From contig JAHEDI010000001.1 of the NCBI GenBank assembly GCA_024641305.1, forward strand, positions 1-64,000: a DNA stretch of 64,000 bases. Direction: 5' to 3'. Below are positions 1-7,577 of this stretch, in pieces. The notes beneath the pieces were generated by a model, which ran no database searches, had not been told where the DNA came from, and saw only the letters and a program-made list of their open reading frames with translations. Each line of letters starts with the position of its first letter. The first letter of the stretch is position 1. This stretch comes from a bacterium. Lineage in GTDB: Bacteria > Actinomycetota > Acidimicrobiia > Spongiisociales > JAENVV01. Both the position numbers and the translations under genes were made by a program.

Positions 1-2
1 TG

Positions 3-221
3 GTCGGTCGGCCGTCAATCGTCCTGGCCGATGAGCCGACCGGCAACCTCGACACAAAGACGAGTGACTCGATCGTGTCGCTACTGGAGGAACTCAACGA
101 CGAGGGTTCGACCATCGTCGTGATCACGCACAACCGCGACATCGCCGAAGCCATGCCGAGAGCCATCGGATTGCGCGACGGACTCATCGAATATGACACG
201 GCGGGAGTGGGGGTTTCGTAG
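3..221 (+). CDS. ABC transporter ATP-binding protein, C-terminal part (MacB/LolD type), truncated by window start
   Basis: Only the last 72 codons are in the window. They contain the Walker B region IVLADEPTGNLD and the H-loop VVITHNRDIA, which are diagnostic of the MacB/LolD branch of ABC ATPases. The TAG stop is immediately followed by the ATG of the permease gene, so the two are co-transcribed and very likely form one exporter. Family knowledge: such ATPases power MacB-type permeases that move lipoproteins, peptides or drugs by a mechanotransmission mechanism. The substrate cannot be told from sequence. Confidence 0.9.
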   Translation, partial: VGRPSIVLADEPTGNLDTKTSDSIVSLLEELNDEGSTIVVITHNRDIAEAMPRAIGLRDGLIEYDTAGVGVS

Positions 222-1451
222 ATGGTCGAAACCCGCCTTCACAGCGATGAAAAAGCCGTACTCGTACCGTCGAAATTGCACGGCATGGATATTGCCCGTA
301 CGGCCGCGGTGGGCCTTCGAACCCGCAAACTGCGCGCCGGACTATCTGCGCTCGGCATCATGATCGGGATCGCTTCAATGGTGGCGGTTCTTGGTCTATC
401 GGAATCTTCCAAGTCAGAACTCCTTGCCCAGTTGGACCGGCTCGGAACGAACCTGCTCACTGTGCAGGCCGGCACCGGGATCGGGCGGGGAGCGGGTGAG
501 TTGCCCCAAGACGCCGCCGCCATGATCAACCGCATCGGACCGGTCGAAGTAACCAGCGTGGTATCGGCCGTCGATGGGGCCAATGTCTTTCGCACCGACT
601 TCATCCCGGAGGGCCAGACAGGCGGCATCACGGTACAGGCGGTAAGTACCGACCTTCTCAAGACGCTCGGTGGAACAATCTCTGCCGGCCGATTCCTCGA
701 CGACGCGTCCAGTACCTATCCAACAACCGTGCTCGGATCGGTGGCAGCCCAACGGCTCGGCATCGGTTCGGTGACGGGTGACCAGCTCGTCTGGCTCGGC
801 GGTCAGTGGTTTACGGTGATTGGCATTCTCGATCAGTTCGAATTGAGTCCCGACCTCGACAGAGCCGCTCTGGTCGGCCTTCCAGCCGCCGAGAAATACC
901 TTGGCGACGACAATGTCCCTACTGCGATCTACGTGCGAGCGAATCCGGCCGCCATCGACGATGTCATGGCGGTCCTGGCCGCAACCGCCAATCCTGAGAC
1001 GCCTGAAGAGGTCGAAGTCGATCGTCCCAGTGATGCTCTTGAAGCACGAGAAGCCGCCGACGATGCGTTCACGGCTCTCTTTCTTGGCTTGGGCGGCGTA
1101 GCGCTTCTGGTTGGCGGGGTTGGCATCGCCAACGTCATGGTCATCTCGGTGCTCGAGCGCCGTTCCGAGATCGGACTCCGCCGGGCTTTGGGCGCCACCA
1201 AGTGGCATGTCGCCACGCAGTTCCTTGGCGAAGCGCTCCTCCTAGCCACGGTCGGGGGCGTCGGGGGCGTCCTGCTCGGTGCTGGGGTTACCTGGGCATG
1301 GGCCACATGGCGGGGTTGGGGAGTGCTGGTACCTCCGGTTGCCATTGCCGGCGGGATAGCTGCGGCACTCCTTATTGGTGCCATCGCAGGGCTGTATCCG
1401 GCCATCCGGGCTGCCCGCATGTCACCGACCGAGGCCCTGCGCACGGCCTAG
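222..1451 (+). CDS. MacB/FtsX-family ABC transporter permease
   Basis: This 409-residue membrane protein has one N-terminal transmembrane segment at about residues 40-60, a long extracytoplasmic MacB-type periplasmic core domain to about residue 270, and three C-terminal membrane segments. Its FtsX-type tail ends in YPAIRAARMSPTEALR, a near-universal MacB signature. The ATG directly abuts the stop codon of the preceding ATPase gene; a second ATG at 285 would remove an unusual leader and is a possible alternative start. It is the membrane half of an export system driven by the upstream ATPase. The substrate is unknown, and no membrane-fusion partner gene is visible downstream. Confidence 0.9.
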   Translation: MVETRLHSDEKAVLVPSKLHGMDIARTAAVGLRTRKLRAGLSALGIMIGIASMVAVLGLSESSKSELLAQLDRLGTNLLTVQAGTGIGRGAGELPQDAAAMINRIGPVEVTSVVSAVDGANVFRTDFIPEGQTGGITVQAVSTDLLKTLGGTISAGRFLDDASSTYPTTVLGSVAAQRLGIGSVTGDQLVWLGGQWFTVIGILDQFELSPDLDRAALVGLPAAEKYLGDDNVPTAIYVRANPAAIDDVMAVLAATANPETPEEVEVDRPSDALEAREAADDAFTALFLGLGGVALLVGGVGIANVMVISVLERRSEIGLRRALGATKWHVATQFLGEALLLATVGGVGGVLLGAGVTWAWATWRGWGVLVPPVAIAGGIAAALLIGAIAGLYPAIRAARMSPTEALRTA

Positions 1452-1616
1452 GAGCGCTGGCTGGTTCTGAGATGGGACCCCGGTTTTCGCCTCGATCGAT
1501 GCGCCTGGAGTGCTGGAACCAAAGTACACTGATTGGTCAGCTCTCAGCGAGGACACCTTGGCCAAGCCTATCCAGATCCGCCCGTCGAACGTCATCGACT
1601 CGACCCGGTAAATCCT

Positions 1617-2555
1617 ATGTTCCCAGCCCTTCTAGGCGTGGTTGCCGGCATCGCCCTGTTGGCCTACGCAGCTGATCAGTTCGTCCTCGGAGCAGCCCGG
1701 GTGGCGCTGGTCAAGAAGATTTCGCCTGTACTGGTCGGCATCGTCATCATCGGTTTTGGCACAAGCACGCCCGAACTCCTTGTCTCGGCGTTCGCCACCC
1801 TGCGAGGTAGTACCGAAATTGCCATCGGCAACATCGTCGGATCAAACCTTGCCAACTTGTCGCTCCTGTTGGGAATCGGAGCACTCATGGTGCCGCTATC
1901 GGTACAGTCCCGGACGGTTACTCGTGAGGGCCTGATCACCGTAAGTGCGATGGGAGGGTTTGCCCTCGTTGTCCAGGGTGGCGGAGTCTCAAAACTGGAA
2001 GGCGGTCTCTTGCTCGCCGGTCTGGCCGGGGCCATGTACATAATTACCCGTCGATCCCCGAACGATCCACTCGGATCCGAAACCGAGGAACTCGCCGAAC
2101 CCCTATCGCATAGCCTGCGAACTGAAGCCCTGAGGACTCTGCTCGGTATGGTCGGCACGCTCGCTGGCGCCCAGTTGCTGCTGTGGGGAGCCGTAGACCT
2201 CGCCGAACGGGCCGGCCTGGCCGAGGGGTTTGTCGGAGTTACGCTGGTGGCAGTGGGGACGTCGTTGCCGGAGTTGGTGACGGTCATCCAATCGGCCCGT
2301 AGGCGCCAAACCGACCTGATCGTAGGGAACCTGCTCGGGTCGAATCTCTTCAACGCACTGGGTGTCGGGGGAGTGGTGGGCCTCGTCGGAGCCTCTCCCA
2401 TCAGCTCGCCGTCGTTGACGCTCGTGGCCGCCGTCGGGGCCTTGGTGGTTGCGGCCCTCGCCGTCCTCGCCATGCAAACCGGTCGCATCGTCGCGCGGTG
2501 GGAGGGCCTGGCTCTGGTGATCGGCTACCTGGCCTTCATTCCTTTCCTCAACTAG
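1617..2555 (+). CDS. Sodium/calcium exchanger family membrane antiporter (YrbG/CaxA-like)
   Basis: This integral membrane protein of about 312 residues is built from two inverted repeats, each with the cation-binding signature of the Ca2+:cation antiporter family: GFGTSTPELLVS followed by GNIVGSNLANLSLLLG, and AVGTSLPELV followed by GNLLGSNLFNALG. These acidic/polar motifs form the ion pathway in known family members. The frame is open upstream to 1533, but the ATG at 1617 begins directly with a hydrophobic helix and is the preferred start. It probably exchanges Na+ (or H+) for Ca2+ at the plasma membrane. It is transcribed in the same direction as the ABC genes, about 165 bases downstream. 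Confidence 0.9.
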   Translation: MFPALLGVVAGIALLAYAADQFVLGAARVALVKKISPVLVGIVIIGFGTSTPELLVSAFATLRGSTEIAIGNIVGSNLANLSLLLGIGALMVPLSVQSRTVTREGLITVSAMGGFALVVQGGGVSKLEGGLLLAGLAGAMYIITRRSPNDPLGSETEELAEPLSHSLRTEALRTLLGMVGTLAGAQLLLWGAVDLAERAGLAEGFVGVTLVAVGTSLPELVTVIQSARRRQTDLIVGNLLGSNLFNALGVGGVVGLVGASPISSPSLTLVAAVGALVVAALAVLAMQTGRIVARWEGLALVIGYLAFIPFLN

Positions 2556-2699
2556 TGCCTGACGCGGTCCACGATCGGTAGCCGTTGGGAATCTTTCAAA
2601 GCAGCATCCCGATGGCCGACGCTTGGGATCCATGTAGCGCGTCGCCGTGCAATCTGTATCCTCGATCATTCACAAGAGATAACGCCTCCGAGGAGACCA

Positions 2700-3110
2700 A
2701 TGTCCGCTCACGTATACATCGCAGGCCCTCTATTCGATGATGGTGAACGATGGTGGATGGAGCGGGTGGAAGCCGTGGTCGCATCCGCCGGCCTGACCAC
2801 CTTCCTGCCGCACCGGGACAACCCGCCAAAGACAGCCGATAACGTCGGTGAAATCTTCGCAACCAACCGGACGGCCCTCCACGATTGTTCCATGGTCGTT
2901 GCGAGCCTGAACGGTGTCATCACCGATGACGGGACCGCTTGGGAGATCGGATATGCCTACGCGTTGGGCAGACGGATTATCGGCATCCACACCGACTGGC
3001 GGTCACGGTTTCCGAGCGAAGTCGTCAACCTGATGGTCGAACGATCACTCGGCCAGCTCGTCCGTTCCCTGGACGAGCTGGCCGAACTTCTCTCGGGTTC
3101 TGTTGGTTAG
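2700..3110 (+). CDS. Nucleoside 2-deoxyribosyltransferase-like protein
   Basis: This 136-residue protein starts with the HVYIAGPLF strand-loop typical of the nucleoside 2-deoxyribosyltransferase fold and carries DDGTAWEIGYAYALGRRIIG, matching the family's catalytic Asp/Glu region (D..T..E.G.A). Members cleave or exchange N-glycosidic bonds of deoxynucleosides in salvage, or hydrolyse nucleotides. A GAGGAGACCA ribosome binding site precedes the ATG. It converges with the SLH-like protein gene on the minus strand, and their 3' ends overlap by four bases. The substrate is inferred from fold only. Confidence 0.85.
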   Translation: MSAHVYIAGPLFDDGERWWMERVEAVVASAGLTTFLPHRDNPPKTADNVGEIFATNRTALHDCSMVVASLNGVITDDGTAWEIGYAYALGRRIIGIHTDWRSRFPSEVVNLMVERSLGQLVRSLDELAELLSGSVG

Positions 3111-5317
3111 GGAGCAGGCAGCGCACTATTCGACATGAGTATGCCGTCGACCCAGGCCGTGATCGTCTGGCCACGAGGACCGAAGTCCGCATCTTCAAAC
3201 TCGGTGATCGTGGCAGCGTTGGCAATTACGCCGCTTGCGTAGAGCCCTCCTACGCTGTTGTAGACCTCGACGCTCAGCGTTCCGTCATCGGCTCCGATGG
3301 CAGACTCGGTCGTGGCGTGCCACTCGATCCGATACCACTCATCGGCGGCCAGAACCGGACCAAGGACGAGGTCATCGCGACCATAACCGAGCATGCCGCC
3401 CGCCGTCATTAAGATCTTGCCGTCTTCGCGAACCGTGATCGAGTGGGACTGAGTGTCACCATTGTTGTAACCACCGACAACGTCGACGATGCGGCTTCCG
3501 GCCGGAGTAATAGTCCCGGTATACCGGAAGTAAACGCGCCCGTAGAGGTGCTCGGCTTGGTTGAAGTCGTTGATTCGCAAGTATGTGGCTGGTTGCCCCA
3601 CCATCCGAGTGAACAGAGCCGAATTCAGTCCGACTGCAGCGAACGCGTCATCGTAGACCGGTGTCTGCAGTCCGTCCTGGGTTTCTGTTACGGTCAGGCT
3701 TCCAGCCGTTAACAATGCTCCGTCTCCCGAGACAGATAGCGACTGGATCGGGTCATTGAACGTGACTACCCACGGGCTAGCGCTAGTTCCGGTACCGGAA
3801 CTGGGCACCGAAACGTTCACGACCGTCGATAGCAGCTCAAGAGCCGACTTGACGCTTGCCGCCGTAGCGTTGTACGGGATTGGGGCAGTCGTTTGGCCGT
3901 CGACCGTCACGGTGAACGTGCCTCCTGTGGCGGTTCCGCGATCGATAGTGGTGACCTCTTTCGGCGCCAGAACCTGGGACCACTGGTCGGGATCGCCACT
4001 ATCCGACGGCTTGATGAGCGCCCCGTCTACGCCCGTCTCGAATCCGTTGGCGAAGGTGTACGGCAGATTGACAGCAGGGAGGACGCCGTACACATCGTAT
4101 TCAGACTCAGATCCGGAATCTACAAGCCGGAACTGATACTGGTCGGTCGGGTCGGCGCCAGCCAGACTGACTGAGAAGAGAAATTCAGTTTCTTGCCCTG
4201 GACCGATGGCCACGGCAGTTGTAATGGCTCCGTCGACCTCGTCGACACGACCGGCGACGAATGTCTGCGGACCAGCGAGCCTCTCGGACGGAGCCTCGGC
4301 GTCATCCGTCAAATCGACGCTGGCAGTGGGGCGCACCCTCTCTGCTGGACCGACATTGGTCCAATCCGACCAAGCCAGCGGCCCATTCGGCGACGTGGGC
4401 CCGATGTACCGATACTGCAACCGCGGTTCAACGTCGACTGCGTTTCCGGTACCGGTGTTGGATACGCCAATCCGGACACCGAATGTGGTGCCGTTAGCGG
4501 CTATGACGGCTCCCCTATTAAGCGCCCCGTTAAGCGTCGCGGCGTCTTCTGTGCCGTCATCGAAGATACCGAACCCACCCTCCGTGATCAACGGATTCGT
4601 TGCGATGGTGGTTGAGGTCGTCGTCGTCGAGGAGGTCGTGGTGCTTGAGGTGGTCGTGGAACTGGTAGTTGTAGAACTGGTAGTCGTGGTCGTCGTGGGG
4701 AACTTCGTCAGCGCCCTGGCGAGGAACGAGGCCATCTGATCGCGTCGGATCTTCGCCGTCGGGCAGAAGGTAGTAGCCGTACAGCCAACCGTGATACCCG
4801 AGGCGGCCAGCCGATTGATGTCGTCCTCGAATGTGGTTCCGTCGTCATCTGTGAAGTAATCGGTGGGCGTAGCGCCGAGCTTGAAACCCCGCTTGAGGAA
4901 CGCGGCCATTTGACCGCGTGTAACGGTCGCGGTCGGGCAGAAGGTAGTGGCCGTACAGCCAACCGTGATGCCCGAGGCAGCTAGCCGATTGATGTCGTCC
5001 TCGAACGTGGTTCCGTCGTCATCTGTGAAATAGTCAGTCGCAGTGGCCGGAAGGTCCAGGGCCCGCTTGAGAAAGGCAGCCATCTGACCGCGTGTGACAC
5101 TGGCTGACGGGCAGTACAGCGACGGGCCGCACCCGGTGGTAATACCTAACGCAGCAATGAATTCGATATTTGCTTCGTGAATATTTCCGTCGTCATCGCT
5201 AAAGGTATTGACCGCCTGGGCGGACACGGGATCGCCGCCCACCACGATTGTTACGACCGAGACCATCGCCAAAATGACCAACGAAGCCAAAGCGGCTCGT
5301 ACAAACCTTGCCTGCAT
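3107..5317 (-). CDS. Secreted surface protein with three SLH-like repeats, Thr/Ser linker and beta-sandwich-like C-terminus (paralog A)
   Basis: About 736 residues. The start at 5317 gives a clean Sec signal peptide (MQARFVRAALASLV..., cleavage near VSAQA) behind a GGGGG ribosome binding site; this leader is shared with the paralog at 7406. Three tandem SLH-like repeats of about 58 residues (FTDDDGTTFEDDINRLAASGIT.GC...FCP...RGQMAAFL) are followed by a low-complexity Thr/Ser linker and a long C-terminal region. That region is colinear with paralog B and probably a lectin-like beta sandwich (inference). It carries an extra insert of about 90 residues (near 3660-3955) that paralog B lacks. Repeats of this kind are thought to anchor proteins to the envelope. 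The ligand is unknown. Confidence 0.85.
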   Translation of the reverse strand: MQARFVRAALASLVILAMVSVVTIVVGGDPVSAQAVNTFSDDDGNIHEANIEFIAALGITTGCGPSLYCPSASVTRGQMAAFLKRALDLPATATDYFTDDDGTTFEDDINRLAASGITVGCTATTFCPTATVTRGQMAAFLKRGFKLGATPTDYFTDDDGTTFEDDINRLAASGITVGCTATTFCPTAKIRRDQMASFLARALTKFPTTTTTTSSTTTSSTTTSSTTTSSTTTTSTTIATNPLITEGGFGIFDDGTEDAATLNGALNRGAVIAANGTTFGVRIGVSNTGTGNAVDVEPRLQYRYIGPTSPNGPLAWSDWTNVGPAERVRPTASVDLTDDAEAPSERLAGPQTFVAGRVDEVDGAITTAVAIGPGQETEFLFSVSLAGADPTDQYQFRLVDSGSESEYDVYGVLPAVNLPYTFANGFETGVDGALIKPSDSGDPDQWSQVLAPKEVTTIDRGTATGGTFTVTVDGQTTAPIPYNATAASVKSALELLSTVVNVSVPSSGTGTSASPWVVTFNDPIQSLSVSGDGALLTAGSLTVTETQDGLQTPVYDDAFAAVGLNSALFTRMVGQPATYLRINDFNQAEHLYGRVYFRYTGTITPAGSRIVDVVGGYNNGDTQSHSITVREDGKILMTAGGMLGYGRDDLVLGPVLAADEWYRIEWHATTESAIGADDGTLSVEVYNSVGGLYASGVIANAATITEFEDADFGPRGQTITAWVDGILMSNSALPAP
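4612..4699 (-). repeat. Low-complexity Thr/Ser linker-coding repeat
   Basis: Degenerate triplet repetition (ACC/ACT/TCG/TCC on the coding strand) encodes an almost pure Thr/Ser stretch between the SLH-like repeats and the C-terminal region of paralog A. In secreted proteins such stretches are flexible linkers and frequent O-glycosylation substrates. The plus strand reads as an artificial Val/Glu-rich frame. Confidence 0.8.
4761..5044 (-). repeat. Tandem near-identical DNA copies of an SLH-like repeat (offset 174 bases)
   Basis: The segment beginning at 4761 and the one beginning at 4935 are nearly identical over about 105 bases (shared landmarks include gggcagaaggtagt and cgattgatgtcgtcctcgaa). 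The 174-base offset corresponds to exactly 58 codons. The third SLH-like repeat of the same protein and those of paralog B are much more diverged, which points to a recent internal duplication or gene conversion. Confidence 0.85.
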
Positions 5318-5377
5318 AATGCCCCCAAGTGCATGTGTTGATAACGTCAGCCACCACCCAGCAGCCAACCATTACTT

Positions 5378-5399
5378 GGTGTGTCATCCGGGACACACC
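5378..5399. repeat. Inverted repeat upstream of SLH-like paralog A
   Basis: Perfect 8-bp arms GGTGTGTC and GACACACC are separated by six bases, about 60-80 bases upstream of the start at 5317. It could be a regulator-binding dyad or a 5' leader hairpin. No known element was recognised. Confidence 0.55.
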
Positions 5400-5504
5400 G
5401 ACCCGTGTTCCTGATCGGATCTTCAAACAACCGACCGGAGAACTCCAAAGATCATAACGGAGTCGCGTCCGAAGGCAACAGCTAGCGCCGGGAGAGCGGC
5501 GACC

Positions 5505-7406
5505 TTAGGGCCCAATCCAGCCGGTATTGGACATCTTCACCTCGTCGATCCAAGCGACCACCGTTGAAGATCGAATCCCGAAATCGGCATCCTCAAATTC
5601 GGTCTTGGTGAACGCACCCGGAGCGGCAATAGTGCCGGTATCCACCTGAGTTCCCGCCGCGTCATACAGGCGTACCTCGAATAGCCCATCTCCAGCTCCG
5701 ACCTTCGACTCGGTCACCGCGTGCCACTCGATGCGATACCAACTGTTGGCGGCCAGCACATGGGTGAGCAAAAGGTTGGTCTCTCCGACCACACCGACGA
5801 CACCGCCGGCCTTCATATTGATACGACCGGCAGATGCGCCTGCGTTCAACCCGGTAAGCGAGATCGAATGGGAATTGGTATCACCGGCTTCAAACCCTCC
5901 TACCACGTCCACAATCCTGGCACCGTCGCCAGAGGGAAAGCCGGTGTACCGAAAATAGAGCCGACCGTACAGATCGTGGGCCTGGTTGAAATCGTTTACC
6001 CGCACAAACGACGCAGGATCGGTGGCCTGACGATCGAATACGGCCGACATGCCACCTTCGAAAGCCAACGCGTCGTAGCGGGGTGCCCCGGGATCGAGGA
6101 GCGGAACCACTTCCGACCACGGGCTCGGGTCAGCCGAGCCGGCGGGGGTGATAATCGAACCAGCCGTGCCTGCATCGAATCCATTGGCAAACGAGTAGGG
6201 GACGTTGACGGCGGGTCCGTCAGAGTATGCATCAAACAGTGCGCCGTTGGCCACGACCAAGCGGAACTCATACAGCTCAGTCTGCACGGTTGGTGATATC
6301 AGCTTCACCGAGAAGACGAACTCGGTTTCTCTATTCGGAGCCAGCGTAATTCCACTACCAATCAATCCATCTGCTTCGTCAACCCGTCCGGGAACGAAGG
6401 TCAGCGGTCCAGCGAGCCTCTCCGTGGTCTGTTGGCCGTCCGTCAGTGAGGAGGTACCGGCGGCCTGAACACGGGCTGATGAGCCCGTCACATCGGTCCA
6501 CGCTGACCACACTGGCCCCGGCTTCTGAGAGCCAATGAAACGGTACTGAAGCTTGGGAGCGACCCCGACAGAAGCCGTGCCCGTATTGGAAACGCCGATT
6601 CGGAGCGAAAAAGCGGTGTCGAGCGCCATAATCGCCGGGATGTTCAGAGGTGCAGCTGCGGGCGCTCCGGATTCAGAGCCGGCTACGTAGATCCTGAAGT
6701 CGGTCTGCGAGATGAGAGCATCCGTAGGGGTCGTAGTCGGAGGCGTCGTGGTTGGTGGGGCTACATCGGTGGTCAACGCCCTGGCCAAGAATGAGGCCAT
6801 TTGATCACGCCGGACAGTTTGGTCGGGGCAAAACTTTGTATTGGTTGGAGGGTTGCAGCCGAGGGTGATACCCGATGCTGCCAGCCGGTTGATGTCGCCC
6901 TGAAATACCGAGGAATTGTCATCGTCGAAATAGTCGGTTGTCGTTCCAGCAAGGTTGAACGCCCGTTTGAGGAATGCCGCCATCTGCCCGCGAGTGACCT
7001 TACCGTCTGGGCAGAAGTTGGTGTTTGCAGGAGGGTTACACCCGGCGGTGATTCCTGCCGCGGCGAGTTTATTGATGTCTTGTTGGAAGATGGAGCTGCC
7101 GTCGTCTGAGAAAAAATCGACCGACGTGGCTGGCAACGCCAGCGCCCGGGCGAGGAACGCGGCCATTTGCCCGCGGGTGACCGTACCTGACGGGCAGTAG
7201 TTGGTATTCGCCGAGTTACAGCCCCTGGTTATTCCGCGAGCTGCAATGAATTCGATGTTCTTTTCGTGAACGTTTCCGTCGTCGTCACTGAACGTGTTAA
7301 CCGCCAGAGCCCCCACCGCATCACTGTGCGTAACGATCGAGACCATAGAGACCATCGCGAGGATGAGGACTACTGCCAACGATCCGCGAACCAAACGTGC
7401 TTGCAT
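5505..7406 (-). CDS. Secreted surface protein with three SLH-like repeats (paralog B)
   Basis: About 633 residues, start at 7406. The signal peptide (MQARLVRGSLAVVL...) and the GGGGGCACTATG start context are almost the same as in paralog A. Three SLH-like repeats with paired cysteines (GC....NYCP or NFCP) are followed by a short Pro/Thr linker (PPTTTPPTTT) and a C-terminal region colinear with paralog A (shared landmarks: PAVNVPYSFANGF, VNDFNQAHDLYGR, WYRIEWHAVTES). It lacks the 90-residue insert of paralog A. The pair lies immediately next to the exopolysaccharide genes, so a role as cell-wall or polysaccharide-bound surface proteins is plausible. No enzymatic motif was recognised. Confidence 0.85.
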   Translation of the reverse strand: MQARLVRGSLAVVLILAMVSMVSIVTHSDAVGALAVNTFSDDDGNVHEKNIEFIAARGITRGCNSANTNYCPSGTVTRGQMAAFLARALALPATSVDFFSDDGSSIFQQDINKLAAAGITAGCNPPANTNFCPDGKVTRGQMAAFLKRAFNLAGTTTDYFDDDNSSVFQGDINRLAASGITLGCNPPTNTKFCPDQTVRRDQMASFLARALTTDVAPPTTTPPTTTPTDALISQTDFRIYVAGSESGAPAAAPLNIPAIMALDTAFSLRIGVSNTGTASVGVAPKLQYRFIGSQKPGPVWSAWTDVTGSSARVQAAGTSSLTDGQQTTERLAGPLTFVPGRVDEADGLIGSGITLAPNRETEFVFSVKLISPTVQTELYEFRLVVANGALFDAYSDGPAVNVPYSFANGFDAGTAGSIITPAGSADPSPWSEVVPLLDPGAPRYDALAFEGGMSAVFDRQATDPASFVRVNDFNQAHDLYGRLYFRYTGFPSGDGARIVDVVGGFEAGDTNSHSISLTGLNAGASAGRINMKAGGVVGVVGETNLLLTHVLAANSWYRIEWHAVTESKVGAGDGLFEVRLYDAAGTQVDTGTIAAPGAFTKTEFEDADFGIRSSTVVAWIDEVKMSNTGWIGP

Positions 7407-7460
7407 AGTGCCCCCAGGTGAATCGAATTTTGCGTTTGTCATTTACGCCACGTCCGCACG

Positions 7461-7491
7461 CAGCTACATTTGCGAAGCGCCAATGTAGCTG
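7461..7491. repeat. Strong hairpin between SLH-like paralog B and the Wzz-like gene
   Basis: Arms CAGCTACATT and AATGTAGCTG pair perfectly over 10 bp, and the interior GCG-AAG-CGC pairs again across one mismatch, giving a long stem capped by a 3-base loop. It lies 55-85 bases upstream of the start at 7406 and 87 bases before the divergent gene at 7578. It could be a leader structure or a regulator site. There is no T-tract on either side. Confidence 0.6.
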
Positions 7492-7577
7492 GGAACGCGC
7501 AACTGACCTATTGGAAACCCGCATTTCTCCGAGTGAACCCCACTGGCTTGCGAGTCTTGTACTATGACACTTGCAGA

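Noticed and set aside
4206..4739. Plus-strand frame rich in Val and Glu
   Set aside because: Antisense of the Thr/Ser linker of the SLH-like protein; the Val/Glu run is an artefact of the repeat.
4739..7260. Possible CRISPR-like or satellite repeat array
   Set aside because: The periodicity is 58 codons within coding sequence and follows SLH-like protein repeats; there are no unique spacers or cas genes.
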